DNA of 64,000 nt from an uncultured Eubacteriales bacterium (GCA_902790495.1 CADASK010000035.1:1-64000), one strand, 5' to 3'; numbered from the stretch's first letter, positions 32,970-43,214 are shown. The notes: generated by a model from the letters alone, not told the origin. Made by a program: numbers and translations.

Positions 32970-35900
32970 ATGACTAAGCTTGTGAGAGTGAGAAGATTCC
33001 TTTCCTGCATCCTGTGCCTGACCCTGCTGCTGGGCGTCCTGCCCACGCCGGCGCTGGCTGAGTGGACGACCCTTCAGGTGGTCTTTTTCGGCCTGACCTA
33101 CGGCGACGACGGCAAGCTCTCCAGCACACCGCTGGAGGGAACCTTTGGCGTCTATCAGAACGGCCAGGAACTGGGCGAGGTGACCGCTGCCGCGGACGGC
33201 AAGTCCACCTTCCTCTCGCTGAGCGAGGCGGTGGAGACCCTGCTGATCCCGCGCATGGACACCATGCCGGAGGGATACGCGGTGGTGGAGAGCGGCTATG
33301 CCGTGTCCGTCACGGCGGGCCGCCTGAACACAGCGCAGATCATGGCCTTCGCGGACCGCGGCCACTTCTCCGTGACCGGCGAGGCGAACGCGGCCTATAC
33401 CGCCACCCCCATGGCGGGCGAGGGCGCGGCCATCGACGTCCAGCTGGACGCGAACGGCAGCTTCCGCACCGCTGAGAGCGTGGCGACGGGCGTCTACCTG
33501 CTGCAGGACGCCGCCACCGGCATGCCCGTGACCACCTTCGAGGTGACGCCCTATTACGGCAGCGAGGTCTCCGTGGTCGCTGTGGATCTGAACAGCGTGC
33601 TGGTGGCCAGCGCGGTGGTGACTGCCGCCCCGACCGCGGCACCCACGGCTGAGCCGACCGCCGAACCCACGGCTGAACCGACCGTTGAGCCGACTGCGGC
33701 CCCGACGGCCGAACCGACTGCGGCACCCACCGCTGAACCTACAGCCGCCCCGACTGTTGAGCCGACCGCGGCTCCGACGGCTGAACCTACGGCTGCTCCG
33801 ACCGCTGAGCCGACTGCGGCTCCGACGGCTGAACCTACAGCTGCTCCGACCGCTGAGCCGACCGCCGCTCCGACTGCCGCTCCCACGGCCGAACCAACCG
33901 CGGCTCCGACAGCCGAGCCGACAGCTGTTCCCACGGCCGAACCTACTGCCGTGCCCACGGCTGAACCGACAGCTGAACCCACGGCTGTGCCGACCGAAGC
34001 GCCCGTGGTGGGCACCCTGGTGCTGATCCCCGCCGAGACCGAGGAGGAGGTCGCCTTCAGCTACAAGCTGACCCAGGGCGACCGCGTCGCGGCCCAGGCC
34101 GAGGCCACCACGGCCGGCGATATCAAGGCCAGCGTCGAGCCCGGCGCGTACCACCTGACCCTGAATCTTCCCGAGGACGCGGTGCTCTACGCCGTGGACG
34201 GCCAGGCCATGATGGTGACCGGCGTCTACGAGGCGGATGTGGAGCTGGCCGCGGACGAGGAGACCATGATTGACATCAGCCTGACCCGCGCCGCGTCGCT
34301 GCACGGCAGCTTCACGGGCGTGGCCGACGGCACCCTGGTCACCGCCGAGGGCAGCAGCTACCAGATGGCTGTGAGCCTCAACGGCGAATACACCATCCAG
34401 CCCATGCTGCCTGGCGAGTGCAAGGTGACCGTGGCCCTCATCGGCGCGGACTACAACGCCGAGGGCTGGGACGTGACGGTGGACAACGGCAACGCCACCG
34501 CCAGCAAGACCGTGACCCTGCGCGCGGGCGAACGCCTGGAGCTGCCGGTGATCGCCTCCGCCCAGTCCGCCGCCCAGAGCCAGCCCGACATGAGCCTGCT
34601 CCCGGCGACCCTGACCGACCTGGAAGCGATGATGAACGCGGAGCCTGTGCAGGTGCCGCAGCCCGAGCTGCCTGAGCTGCCGGACGTGCTGGAGGAGCTG
34701 CTCCCCGCCACGACCACCGACATGAGCGCGGAGCAAGCGGAAGCGGCTGAGACCGAGGAGGCCGTCACGGTGGAGCAGGCGGAGGCCGCTCTGCCCGCGG
34801 CGCCGGAGATCCCCGCCCTGCCCGAGCTGCCCACCCTGGCCCCCGCTGTGACGGAGGCCCCGGCGGCCACCGAGGCGCCCGTGGTGACCGATGCCCCCGC
34901 CGCGACGGAGGCCCCCGCGGCCCGCACCGCCGCCGACGCGATGCCGGACACCCTGGAGGAGCCTGTGACCCTGGCGCCCGAGGAGCTGCCCACCGCGCTG
35001 ATGCCCATCCTGCCGGAGAACCTGGCGGGCGAGGCGAGCGAAAGCGCGGCCGTGAGCGACGGCATCCCCACCGTGCCCCCGGCCCTGGCGGCCCTGCTGA
35101 ACCCGAACCCCACCTCCGCGCCGACCCCCGAGGTGACCGCGGCCCCCACCGAGGCGCCCGCCGCCCCGCAGCAGGCTGAGGCCCAGGCCGAAGCCCCGGC
35201 CGTGACGGAAGCAACCCTGCCCGAGGTGGAGGAGCTGCCGGAGGAAGAGGAAGAAGAGATCGAGATCGCCGAGGACATGGTGGTCTACGAGGATGAGAAC
35301 GCCGAGGACGACGGCAACGACACCGAGGAGATGGTCGTCACCGCGCGCGAGCTTCCCTTTAACGGCGGCGTGAGCGGCACGGGCAGCGCCAGCGTGCGCG
35401 TGCTGGTGTTCGCCGACGGCAACAACAACGGCGAGAAGGGCGTCTACGAGAAGGGCATCGAGCGCGCGGTGGTGGAGCTGATCCTGCGCGGCGCGGAGGA
35501 TGCCGTGGTGGCCTCCCTGAACACCGACAATGACGGCTATGCCCTCTTCAACGGCCTGCCCGCCGGCACCTACAGCATCCGCACCCAGCTGCCGGACGGC
35601 TATGGCTACGCCCCCCACGGCAAGCGGGAGAACAACGAAGAATCCAGCGTCATGGACGAGCAGAGCGCCGTGCTCCAGGAGAGCGCGCCCTTCACCCTGG
35701 GCGACGGCGCCGTGTGGAGCGCCGGTGTGGCCGGCGTGGCCACCTCGGTCATCTCCGGCCAGTGCTGGCTGGACGAGAACGGCGACGGCGTGCGCCAGGC
35801 GGAGGAGCACGGCATCGCGGGCGTGCTGATGGAGGTGGTCAGCACCAAGACCACCCGCACCTACCGCACCACCAGCGACGCCGAGGGCAACTACACCTTC

Positions 35901-38510
35901 GTGCAGATCCTGCCCGGCGCGTACAAGATCCGCTCCACGACCCCGGCCGGCATGAGCTTCACCCGCTACAGCGCCACCGGCGGCAACAACCGCTCCATTA
36001 TCACCAAGGAAGGCACCCAGACGGGCGTCAAGGTGGTGGACCTGAACAAGCCCAAGACCCTGGTGGAGCAGAACGTCGGCTTCGTCTCCGGCGCGTCCGT
36101 CTCCGTCATGTGCTTCTACGACCGCAACTACAACGGCCTGATGGACGAGGACGAGAAGCCCATGCCCGGCGTGAAGCTGGAGCTGCGCAAGCAGGGCAAC
36201 GACCAGGAGGTCGACACCCAGACCACCGAGGCCAGCGGCCTGGTGACCTTCAGCGGCCTGCGCGCCAACACCTACAAGCTGCGCGCCGTGCTGCCGGACT
36301 CCGGCCTGAGCTTCACCATCGTGGGCGACGGCCCCCGCGCCAACGACTTCAAGTCCCCGACCAACCGCCGCGAGAACACCATGAACAACATCCTGGTGGA
36401 GAACGGCCAGGCGGTCAACCTCTACCTGGGCTCCGTGAAGCCCGCCTCCCTCTCTGGCACGGTCTACATGGACAACAACTTCTCCGGCGCCTATGAGAAC
36501 GGCGAGCCCACCGTGTCCGGCGTGACCGTGACCCTGCTGAAGGAGAACGGCATGGTGGCCAACACCGCCAAGACCGACGGCCAGGGCGGCTATGCCTTCA
36601 AGAGCATCATGCCCGGCGTGTACACCCTGACCCTCACCGCCCAGGAGGGCTACGCCTTCACCAAGGCCGGCCCCGGCAACGTGATGATCAACCGCGGCGC
36701 GGGCGCGGGCTCCACCGACCCGATCTACCTCTACATGGACGAGTCCCTGACCGGCCTCAACGCCGGCATGATCCGTCCCGGCAAGGTGACCGGCGCCTTC
36801 TACGCGGACGCCAACGACAACGGCAGCATGGACAGCGGCGAGGCCGCGATGCCCGGCGCGACCGTCGAGCTGGTGGACACCGCCACCGGCGAGGTGGCCT
36901 TCAGCGCGGAATCCACGGGCAGCTTCACCTTCGACGCGGTGATGCCCGGCGACTACGTGCTGCGCTACAGCCTCACGGCGGGCGAATTCACCGAGGTGCC
37001 CGCGGGCGCTTCGACGGATGAAAACGGCGCGGTGGTGTCCCCGGCTTTCAGCATGGCCAGCGGCGGCAGCTACAACGCCGATCCCTGCGGCGCGGTGATC
37101 CTCTCCGCCATGCGCGGCTCCTTCTTCTCCGACGACGACGCCAGCGGCGTCCAGGACGCGGGCGAGAAGGCGCTGGCCGGCGTGAACGTCAGCCTGATTC
37201 CGACCCGGGGCGACCTGGAGCCCTTCAGCGCCGTGACCGGCGAGGACGGCAGCTTCCTGTTTGAGAACATCCGCCCCGACAATTACACCTTCACCTTCAC
37301 CCTGCCCGAGGGCCTGGTGCTCAGCCGCGTCGCGGAGGCGAACATGCCCTTCACCACCGGCGAGCAGACCCAGACGACGGGCCTCCCGATCTCCATGGGC
37401 ATGCGCGTGGGCATGCCCGACCTGGGCGCGGTCGCGCCGGCCTCCATCTCCGGCCAGGTCTGGCTGGACGCCAACAACAACGGCGTGTGGGAGGCCGATG
37501 AGGCCACCCCGGCGGGCGAGAGTGTGACCGTGATCGACCTGACCACCGGCGAGGAGTACGCGACGCTGGTGACCGACGCCAGCGGCCGCTTCGGTACCGA
37601 GGGCATGATCCCCGGCGCCTACAGCCTGCGCTACACCCCCGACGAGAACACGATTTCCGCCCCGGCGGGCGACAGCACCTTCACCCAGAGCGGCGCCGAC
37701 CTGGTGATGAACAACATCACCCTGCGCACCGGCGACAGCTATAACCAGATCGTGCTGGGCCTGGTGCGCTACGCCGCCGCCAGCGGCCGCGTGTGGGTGG
37801 ACCGCGGCGGCTCCATCGACTCCCTCGAGGGCGCGAAGGTCGCCATCTACGATCGCACCGGCACCCAGAAGGGCAGCGCGGTGTCCGACGCCAACGGCCA
37901 GTTCCGCTTCACCGGCCTGCTGCCCGGCGTCTACGCCCTCACGGTGGAGATGCCCGAGGGCCAGGTGCCTGTGGACATGAACGACGAGCGCGTGACCTCC
38001 GGCCGGGCCGTGAGCGTCATCGCCTACACCTCCGGCCGCATGGGCCAGTCCGCCGCCTTCCAGGTGGTGATGGGCCAGGACAGCACGGGCCTGGATCTGG
38101 GCTCCGTGCTCCCGGGCCAGCTGGGCGATGTGGTCTGGCTGGATGAGAACGGCAACGGCCTGCAGGACAGCGGCGAGGGCGGCATCCCCAACGTGGTGGT
38201 GCACCTGTACCGCGCCGGCACGGAGGTCGCCTCCACGGTGACCGACCAGTACGGCTTCTACGCCTTCAGCGAGCTGTACCCGGCCAGCTATACCCTGCGC
38301 GCGGACGCGCCGGCCCAGGTGACCCCGACCGTGCAGACCGAGGGCTACGCCGGCATCAACTCGGTGATGACCGCCTCCGGCGAATCCGTGCCGGTGGAGG
38401 TGCTCTCCGACGCCCACAACTACAACGCCGATCTCGGCTACACGCTGGTGACCCCCGGGGTCTATCCCGCGGGCTACGGCGCGGGCGCGGCCCAGGTCTG
38501 GACGCGCTGA
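32970..38510 (+). CDS. Giant secreted protein with PT-rich linker and nine SdrD-B-like domains
   Basis: 1846 residues from ATG at 32970 (GGAGG ten bases upstream). Signal peptide 1-29 (ends TPALAEW). Residues 30-215 hold an unrecognised beta-rich region; about 220-347 is a P-T-A/E-P-T repeat with roughly 30 units; two carboxypeptidase-regulatory-like domains follow (about 350-530), then an acidic and TEAP-rich linker (about 550-790). From about 795 to 1840 there are nine consecutive SdrD-B/Cna-B-like domains, each starting D-x-N-x-N-G-x-x-D-x-G-E and containing G-x-Y-x-F and LPG-Y. These calcium-binding stalk domains typify Gram-positive adhesins. No LPxTG, membrane anchor or wall-binding module ends the protein (last residues AAQVWTR), so its attachment is unexplained. 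Confidence 0.9.
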   Translation: MTKLVRVRRFLSCILCLTLLLGVLPTPALAEWTTLQVVFFGLTYGDDGKLSSTPLEGTFGVYQNGQELGEVTAAADGKSTFLSLSEAVETLLIPRMDTMPEGYAVVESGYAVSVTAGRLNTAQIMAFADRGHFSVTGEANAAYTATPMAGEGAAIDVQLDANGSFRTAESVATGVYLLQDAATGMPVTTFEVTPYYGSEVSVVAVDLNSVLVASAVVTAAPTAAPTAEPTAEPTAEPTVEPTAAPTAEPTAAPTAEPTAAPTVEPTAAPTAEPTAAPTAEPTAAPTAEPTAAPTAEPTAAPTAAPTAEPTAAPTAEPTAVPTAEPTAVPTAEPTAEPTAVPTEAPVVGTLVLIPAETEEEVAFSYKLTQGDRVAAQAEATTAGDIKASVEPGAYHLTLNLPEDAVLYAVDGQAMMVTGVYEADVELAADEETMIDISLTRAASLHGSFTGVADGTLVTAEGSSYQMAVSLNGEYTIQPMLPGECKVTVALIGADYNAEGWDVTVDNGNATASKTVTLRAGERLELPVIASAQSAAQSQPDMSLLPATLTDLEAMMNAEPVQVPQPELPELPDVLEELLPATTTDMSAEQAEAAETEEAVTVEQAEAALPAAPEIPALPELPTLAPAVTEAPAATEAPVVTDAPAATEAPAARTAADAMPDTLEEPVTLAPEELPTALMPILPENLAGEASESAAVSDGIPTVPPALAALLNPNPTSAPTPEVTAAPTEAPAAPQQAEAQAEAPAVTEATLPEVEELPEEEEEEIEIAEDMVVYEDENAEDDGNDTEEMVVTARELPFNGGVSGTGSASVRVLVFADGNNNGEKGVYEKGIERAVVELILRGAEDAVVASLNTDNDGYALFNGLPAGTYSIRTQLPDGYGYAPHGKRENNEESSVMDEQSAVLQESAPFTLGDGAVWSAGVAGVATSVISGQCWLDENGDGVRQAEEHGIAGVLMEVVSTKTTRTYRTTSDAEGNYTFVQILPGAYKIRSTTPAGMSFTRYSATGGNNRSIITKEGTQTGVKVVDLNKPKTLVEQNVGFVSGASVSVMCFYDRNYNGLMDEDEKPMPGVKLELRKQGNDQEVDTQTTEASGLVTFSGLRANTYKLRAVLPDSGLSFTIVGDGPRANDFKSPTNRRENTMNNILVENGQAVNLYLGSVKPASLSGTVYMDNNFSGAYENGEPTVSGVTVTLLKENGMVANTAKTDGQGGYAFKSIMPGVYTLTLTAQEGYAFTKAGPGNVMINRGAGAGSTDPIYLYMDESLTGLNAGMIRPGKVTGAFYADANDNGSMDSGEAAMPGATVELVDTATGEVAFSAESTGSFTFDAVMPGDYVLRYSLTAGEFTEVPAGASTDENGAVVSPAFSMASGGSYNADPCGAVILSAMRGSFFSDDDASGVQDAGEKALAGVNVSLIPTRGDLEPFSAVTGEDGSFLFENIRPDNYTFTFTLPEGLVLSRVAEANMPFTTGEQTQTTGLPISMGMRVGMPDLGAVAPASISGQVWLDANNNGVWEADEATPAGESVTVIDLTTGEEYATLVTDASGRFGTEGMIPGAYSLRYTPDENTISAPAGDSTFTQSGADLVMNNITLRTGDSYNQIVLGLVRYAAASGRVWVDRGGSIDSLEGAKVAIYDRTGTQKGSAVSDANGQFRFTGLLPGVYALTVEMPEGQVPVDMNDERVTSGRAVSVIAYTSGRMGQSAAFQVVMGQDSTGLDLGSVLPGQLGDVVWLDENGNGLQDSGEGGIPNVVVHLYRAGTEVASTVTDQYGFYAFSELYPASYTLRADAPAQVTPTVQTEGYAGINSVMTASGESVPVEVLSDAHNYNADLGYTLVTPGVYPAGYGAGAAQVWTR
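33630..34005 (+). repeat. Coding PT-rich tandem repeat
   Basis: Codons for P-T-A-E-P-T-A-A units repeat about every 12-24 bases inside the giant protein gene. Synonymous third positions vary, so the array is old or has been kept by selection on protein sequence. Confidence 0.9.
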
Positions 38511-38528
38511 GCGCTGATCGGCGAATAA

Positions 38529-38560
38529 GCCTCCTGTCGCTCCCACGGCGGGAGGTTTTT
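38529..38560 (+). terminator. Rho-independent terminator
   Basis: CCTCC/GGAGG-based hairpin (AAGCCTCC ... GGGAGGTTTTT), 19 bases after the giant gene. Confidence 0.75.
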
Positions 38561-38608
38561 CCCAACAATGAATGAACTGACAAGCTGACCTCAAGGAGGA
38601 ACACAATC

Positions 38609-39394
38609 ATGCGCACCCTTCGTACAAACATCCTTCGCACCCTGCTGACCGCCCTGCTGGCGCTGACCCTCATCGTCTCCTGCGCCATGGCCGAGACCGC
38701 GCCCATGAGCCAGATCGCGGGCGAGGTGGACGCCGAGAGCGGCTTCTACCTCGTGCGCATCCACACCACCCGCGAGGACGCGGCCAACTGGGCCGCCCTC
38801 ATCGAGGAGGACGCCGCGGTGGCGCTGGACGGCGCCGAGGAAAATGACGAGGGCCTGACCATCCGCATCGCTCCGGTGGAGGACGGCGAGGCCGTGGTGG
38901 GCCTGGCCCACATGAAAGACGGCGTGTGCGTCGAGCTGCACGAGCTCACCCTGCCGGTGAAGGACGGCAAGATCCAGGAGCCCACCAGCGGCTCCTACAC
39001 CGCCTCTCCCTCCGACGAGGAGCTGGCGGCCGTGCTGGAGGGCACATGGATCGAGGCGGAGACCCAGTTCACCGCCATGGACATCGCCCGGGCGGAGAAT
39101 GGCGGCTTTGACATCACCATCGTCTCCCCGGTGACCCACGGGGCCTATGTCATCAAGGCAGTGGCCCGCTACGACTGCCAGAGCGAAGCGCTGGTCTACA
39201 GCGAGGGTCAGGTCTACGAAGCGCCCATCACCGAGGCCGAGACCAGCGACGTGGGCCCGCTGGTGTCCGAGGACGCCATGGGCACGCTGGCCTTCGAGGG
39301 CACCAGCGAGGAGGATCTCCGCATCGTGTGGACCAACGCCCAGGATCCGGTCAACTCCGTCATCTTTGAGCGCGCCGCCGCGGACGCCGAATAA
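38609..39394 (+). CDS. Secreted protein of unknown function
   Basis: 261 residues; AAGGAGGAACAC upstream. Signal peptide 1-28 with a cysteine-containing LIVSCAMAE end: the C is followed by AMAE, so type I cleavage after AMA is likelier than lipidation. The rest is acidic, with repeated beta segments such as EDGEAVVGLAHMKDGVCVEL, and resembles no family I know. It sits between the giant protein and the MATE-ATPase fusion, with 37 bases to the latter, so co-expression with it is likely. Confidence 0.75.
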   Translation: MRTLRTNILRTLLTALLALTLIVSCAMAETAPMSQIAGEVDAESGFYLVRIHTTREDAANWAALIEEDAAVALDGAEENDEGLTIRIAPVEDGEAVVGLAHMKDGVCVELHELTLPVKDGKIQEPTSGSYTASPSDEELAAVLEGTWIEAETQFTAMDIARAENGGFDITIVSPVTHGAYVIKAVARYDCQSEALVYSEGQVYEAPITEAETSDVGPLVSEDAMGTLAFEGTSEEDLRIVWTNAQDPVNSVIFERAAADAE

Positions 39395-39431
39395 TCGCGC
39401 TTGAACCCCGCATCCCGACGGAGGAGTGCCT

Positions 39432-41177
39432 ATGATACGCAAGCTTGTGCGGCAGATGCTGACCGCGCAGATCCTGTCTGCGCTGACCGTGTCCCTCTGC
39501 CTGCTGATCGACAACATCATGATCAGCCGTTACCTGGGGGAGACGGCGATGGCGGCCTACGGCCTGTCCAACCCGATCCTGCTGGCCATCGGCGCCATCG
39601 GCACCCTGCTGGCGGCGGGCATCCAGATGGCCTGCAGCAAGTCGCTGGGGCGCGGCTCCCAGGAGGAGACCAACGCGGGCTACTCCTCGGCCATCGCCCT
39701 GGCGGGCAGCATCTCGCTGGGCTTCACCGTGGTGGTGCTGCTCTTCGCCTCGCCCCTGGCCACCGTCATGGGCGCGGGCACCGAGGGCGCGCTGTTTGAG
39801 CAGACGCGGGATTACCTGATCGGCTTCAGCGCCGGCGCGCCGGGCTCCATGGGGGCGCTGGTGCTGGTGCCCTTCCTGCAGATGGCCGGCCAGAGCAACC
39901 TGCTGATCGCGGCGGTGCTGACCATGACCGTGGCCGACGTCGTCCTCGACCTGCTCAACGTGCTGGTGTGGCACGGCGGCATGCTGGGCATGGGGCTTGC
40001 CTCCGCCATCAGCTACTACGCCGCGATGATCGTGGCGGCGTTCTACTTCGTCTCCAAGCGCTGCGTGTTCCGCTTCTCCCGCCGCCTGGTGACAAAGGAG
40101 AAGATCCGGGAGCTGTTCACCGGCGGCGTGCCGGCGGGCTTTAACATGGCCGCGTCGGTCATCCTGGTGTTCATCCTCAACCGCATCCTGCAGGGCGTGG
40201 GCGGCGAGACCGCCGTGGCGGCCTACACGGTGGTGATGGCCCTCGGCAACGCGGCCAACTGCATCACCACGGGCATCGGCGGCGTGTCGCTGACGCTGGC
40301 GGGCGTGCTCTACAACGAGGAGGACCGTTCCGGCCTGCGCGAGCTGATCAGCTACCTGGTGCGCTGCAGCTTGGTGCTGGGCCTGGCCATGGGGGCCGTG
40401 CTGGTGGCGCTGGCCCCGACCTTCGTCTCCGTGTTCGTGCCCCAGGGCGGGCCGGTCAGCGAGATGGCGGTGCTGGGCCTTCGCCTGTTCGCGGCGGGCC
40501 TGATTCCCTGCTGCATCAACAACGCGCTGAAGAACATGTACCAGGCCACGGGGCGCGTGCGCCTGACCGAGATCATCTCCATGGCCGAGGGCGCCATCTT
40601 CCCGGCGCTGGCGGGCTTTGTGTTCAGCCGGCTGCTGGGCACCCAGGGCGCGTGGCTGTTCTTCGCGTGCGGCGAGGCGCTGACCCTGCTGAGCATCTGC
40701 CTGGGCGTCTTCGGACACACCCGCGAGCTGCCCTGGCGCAAGGACGCCTGCCTGCTGCTGGACAGCAGCTTCGGCGTGGGCGAGACGGATCTGCTGGAGG
40801 CCCAGCTGCACAGCATGGAGGAGGTGGCCGGCTTCGTCAAGGTGGCGGAGCAGTTCTGCCTCGACCGGGGGCAGAGCGCCAAGGGCAGCAACCACATCGC
40901 CCTGTGCATCGAGGAGATGGCCGGCAACACGATCCTCCACGGCTTCAAAGCGGACGGCAAGCCCCATCATCTGTCCGTGCGCGTGCTGCACAAGCCGGGC
41001 ACCTGGGTGCTGCGCTTCCGGGACGACTGCCGCGCCTTCGACCCGGTGCACTACGTGCCAGAGGGCGATGAGGACGGCCTGGGCATCCGCCTGGTGCGCG
41101 CCATGGCCACAGAGGCGCGCTACACCTACTCCCTCAACATGAACAACCTGACCCTGACCCTGCCGGAGGTACTCTGA
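39432..41177 (+). CDS. MATE-family transporter fused to an RsbW-type anti-sigma ATPase domain
   Basis: 581 residues; GGAGGAG precedes the ATG at 39432 (an in-frame GTG at 39426 overlaps that site). Residues 1-440 form a 12-helix MATE antiporter: LIDNIMISRYLGETAMAAYG, a second half with FTGGVPAGFNMAASVILVFI. Residues 455-581 are a GHKL ATPase of the RsbW/SpoIIAB (HATPase_c_2) type: N box HIALCIEEMAGNTILHGF with the key Glu and Asn, G1 box FRDDCRAFDP (Cys for Gly), and G2 DGLGIRLVRAM. A STAS anti-anti-sigma protein and a second ATPase-like protein lie downstream, so the fusion may be controlled by partner switching. What it exports is unknown. Confidence 0.9.
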   Translation: MIRKLVRQMLTAQILSALTVSLCLLIDNIMISRYLGETAMAAYGLSNPILLAIGAIGTLLAAGIQMACSKSLGRGSQEETNAGYSSAIALAGSISLGFTVVVLLFASPLATVMGAGTEGALFEQTRDYLIGFSAGAPGSMGALVLVPFLQMAGQSNLLIAAVLTMTVADVVLDLLNVLVWHGGMLGMGLASAISYYAAMIVAAFYFVSKRCVFRFSRRLVTKEKIRELFTGGVPAGFNMAASVILVFILNRILQGVGGETAVAAYTVVMALGNAANCITTGIGGVSLTLAGVLYNEEDRSGLRELISYLVRCSLVLGLAMGAVLVALAPTFVSVFVPQGGPVSEMAVLGLRLFAAGLIPCCINNALKNMYQATGRVRLTEIISMAEGAIFPALAGFVFSRLLGTQGAWLFFACGEALTLLSICLGVFGHTRELPWRKDACLLLDSSFGVGETDLLEAQLHSMEEVAGFVKVAEQFCLDRGQSAKGSNHIALCIEEMAGNTILHGFKADGKPHHLSVRVLHKPGTWVLRFRDDCRAFDPVHYVPEGDEDGLGIRLVRAMATEARYTYSLNMNNLTLTLPEVL

Positions 41178-41261
41178 GACCGGCCCCGCGGCAAGGCGCG
41201 CGGAGGCTTCCACTGCACCCGGGCTGAGACAGCCCTCGCTGAAATGAAGGGAGGACATGCC

Positions 41262-42767
41262 ATGATCAGCATTGAGCCATGCATCCGACGGGCGGATATG
41301 ATCCGCTGTGCCCTGTGCGGGGACGCGCCCTGCGACGCCGCCTGCGCCGCGATTCGGCCGGCGGAGCTGCTGCGCAGCGTCTGGTTCCGCAACGAACAGA
41401 CCGCGGCCCAGCGTCTGCCGGAGAAGAATCCGTGCCTGACCTGCGACGCCGCCTGCGAGCGCGCCTGCGTCCGTCCGGGCGAGGTGCCCATCCGCGACGT
41501 GATCAACCGGATGTACTACCAGGTGCTGCCGGCCTGCGAGACGCCCGTGCCGGCGGACGAGAGCCGCCTCAGGTGCGAGCTGTGCGGCATTCCGCTGGAG
41601 AACCCCTTCCTGCTGGCCTCCTCCGTGGTGGGCAGCACCTACGAGATGTGCGCCAGGGCCTTCGAGGCGGGCTGGGCCGGGGTCTCCTTCAAGACGGTGT
41701 GCTCGCTGGAGATCCACGAGGCCTCGCCGCGCTTCTCCGCCCTCACCGGGGACAACGGCGGCATCGTCGGCTTCAAGAACATCGAGCAGCTCTCCGACCA
41801 CAGCGTGGCGGAGAACATGGAGATCTTTCGCCGGCTGAAGCAGAACTATCCCACCAAGGTCATCGTGGCCTCCATCATGGGGCAGAACGAGGCGGAGTGG
41901 GGCGAGCTGGCGCGGCTGTGCGAGGAGAACGGCGCGGACGCCGTGGAGCTGAACTTCTCCTGCCCGAACATGGCCGAGGGCGGCCTCGGCTCGGACATCG
42001 GCCAGGTGCCGGAGCTGGTGGAGCGCTTTACGGCCGCGGCGAAGCGGGCCTGCTCCATCCCCGTGCTGGCGAAGCTGACCCCGAACGTGGCGGCCATGAG
42101 CCCGGCAGCGGAGGCGGCCAGGCGCGGCGGCGCGGACGGCATCGCCGCCATCAACACCATCAAGTCGGTGGTGAGCGTCAACCCGCACACCTACGTCTCC
42201 GCGCCGGCAGTGCGCGGACGGGGCGCCGTGGGCGGCTACAGCGGCGGCGCCGTGAAGCCCATCGCCCTGCGCTTCATCGCGGAGCTGGGACACAACCCGG
42301 CGCTCAAGGGCATGCATCTGAGCGCCATCGGCGGCGTGGAGACCTGGCAGGACGCGCTGGAGTTCATCCTGATGGGCGGCGGCTCCATCCAGGTGGCCAC
42401 GGCAGTGATGCAGTACGGCTACCGGATCATCGACGACCTGAAGGCCGGGCTGAACCTGTACCTGGCGGAGAAGGGCTTTGCCACCGTGCGGGAGGCCATC
42501 GGCCTCGGCCTGCCCTCCCTGGACGCGACGACGGACGCCCTGGAGCGCGATACGAAGATCTTCCCGCGCTTCGACCCGGTGCGGTGCATCGGCTGCGGGC
42601 GCTGCGCCATCTCCTGCGCGGACGGCGGCCACCAGGCCATCCGGCTGAACGAGAAGCGCCGCCCGGTGCTGGACGGCAAAAAGTGCGTGGGCTGCCACCT
42701 GTGCATCCTGGTGTGCCCGCAGCAGGCCATCAGCCCGGGCTCCAAGCGCGTGGGCGGACGGGCGTGA
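41262..42767 (+). CDS. preA: NAD-dependent dihydropyrimidine dehydrogenase subunit PreA-like
   Basis: 501 residues from ATG at 41262 (AAGGGAGGA upstream). FMN TIM-barrel of the dihydroorotate/dihydropyrimidine dehydrogenase family, about residues 105-400 (GIPLENPFLLASSVVGST, MGQNEAEW, ELNFSCPN, GGVETWQDALEFILMGG), followed by a double 4Fe-4S ferredoxin domain (CIGCGRCAISC, CVGCHLCILVCP). Unlike E. coli PreA, residues 1-90 add a cysteine-rich section (CALCGDAPCDAAC, CLTCDAACERAC) like the N-terminal iron-sulfur part of the PreT partner. No preT gene is adjacent. It reduces uracil or thymine, or works in reverse; direction cannot be told. Confidence 0.88.
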   Translation: MISIEPCIRRADMIRCALCGDAPCDAACAAIRPAELLRSVWFRNEQTAAQRLPEKNPCLTCDAACERACVRPGEVPIRDVINRMYYQVLPACETPVPADESRLRCELCGIPLENPFLLASSVVGSTYEMCARAFEAGWAGVSFKTVCSLEIHEASPRFSALTGDNGGIVGFKNIEQLSDHSVAENMEIFRRLKQNYPTKVIVASIMGQNEAEWGELARLCEENGADAVELNFSCPNMAEGGLGSDIGQVPELVERFTAAAKRACSIPVLAKLTPNVAAMSPAAEAARRGGADGIAAINTIKSVVSVNPHTYVSAPAVRGRGAVGGYSGGAVKPIALRFIAELGHNPALKGMHLSAIGGVETWQDALEFILMGGGSIQVATAVMQYGYRIIDDLKAGLNLYLAEKGFATVREAIGLGLPSLDATTDALERDTKIFPRFDPVRCIGCGRCAISCADGGHQAIRLNEKRRPVLDGKKCVGCHLCILVCPQQAISPGSKRVGGRA

Positions 42768-42902
42768 GACGCCTGTACAAAAAACCGGCGGCCAGGCAGG
42801 AAAAAGGCCTGGAGCGGTGAATTGTTTCAATCGGGCATTTTTGCCTGAAAACGACAGAGCGAACAGCGCAGGCTGCGCTTCAAACGACGAGGAGGAAAAA
42901 CC

Positions 42903-43199
42903 ATGACCATCACCAAGCATATGAACGGCGCGAATCTCGAGCTGGCCCTGGAGGGCCGGCTGGACACCATGACCGCCCCCGAGCTGGAGGCCGAGCTGAA
43001 CCAGGATATCGCCGGCGCCGAGACCCTGACCTTTGATTTCTCCAAGCTCGCGTACATCTCTTCCGCCGGACTGCGCGTGCTGCTGTCCGCCCACAAGGCC
43101 ATGGCGGCCAAGGGCGGCATGAAGGTGACCAACGTGAACGAGATCGTGCAGGAAGTGTTTGATGTCACCGGCTTTGCCGACATCCTGACCATCGAGTGA
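42903..43199 (+). CDS. STAS-domain anti-anti-sigma factor
   Basis: 98 residues; GAGGAGG upstream. Single STAS domain of the SpoIIAA/RsbV type: an N-terminal beta strand pair, then FDFSKLAYISSAGLRVLLSA with the serine normally phosphorylated by an RsbW-type kinase (ISSAGLR, about residue 57). It ends in the usual helix after FDVTGFADIL. The partner could be the ATPase domain on the MATE protein or the next gene. No sigma factor is encoded nearby. Confidence 0.92.
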   Translation: MTITKHMNGANLELALEGRLDTMTAPELEAELNQDIAGAETLTFDFSKLAYISSAGLRVLLSAHKAMAAKGGMKVTNVNEIVQEVFDVTGFADILTIE

Positions 43200-43214
43200 G
43201 AAAGGGTACGCAAG

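Noticed and set aside
32787..38606. 1939-codon open frame on the minus strand opposite the giant protein
   Set aside because: Gly/His/Val/Leu-rich product with no motif; it mirrors the codon pattern of the opposite gene, a common artefact of high-GC coding DNA.
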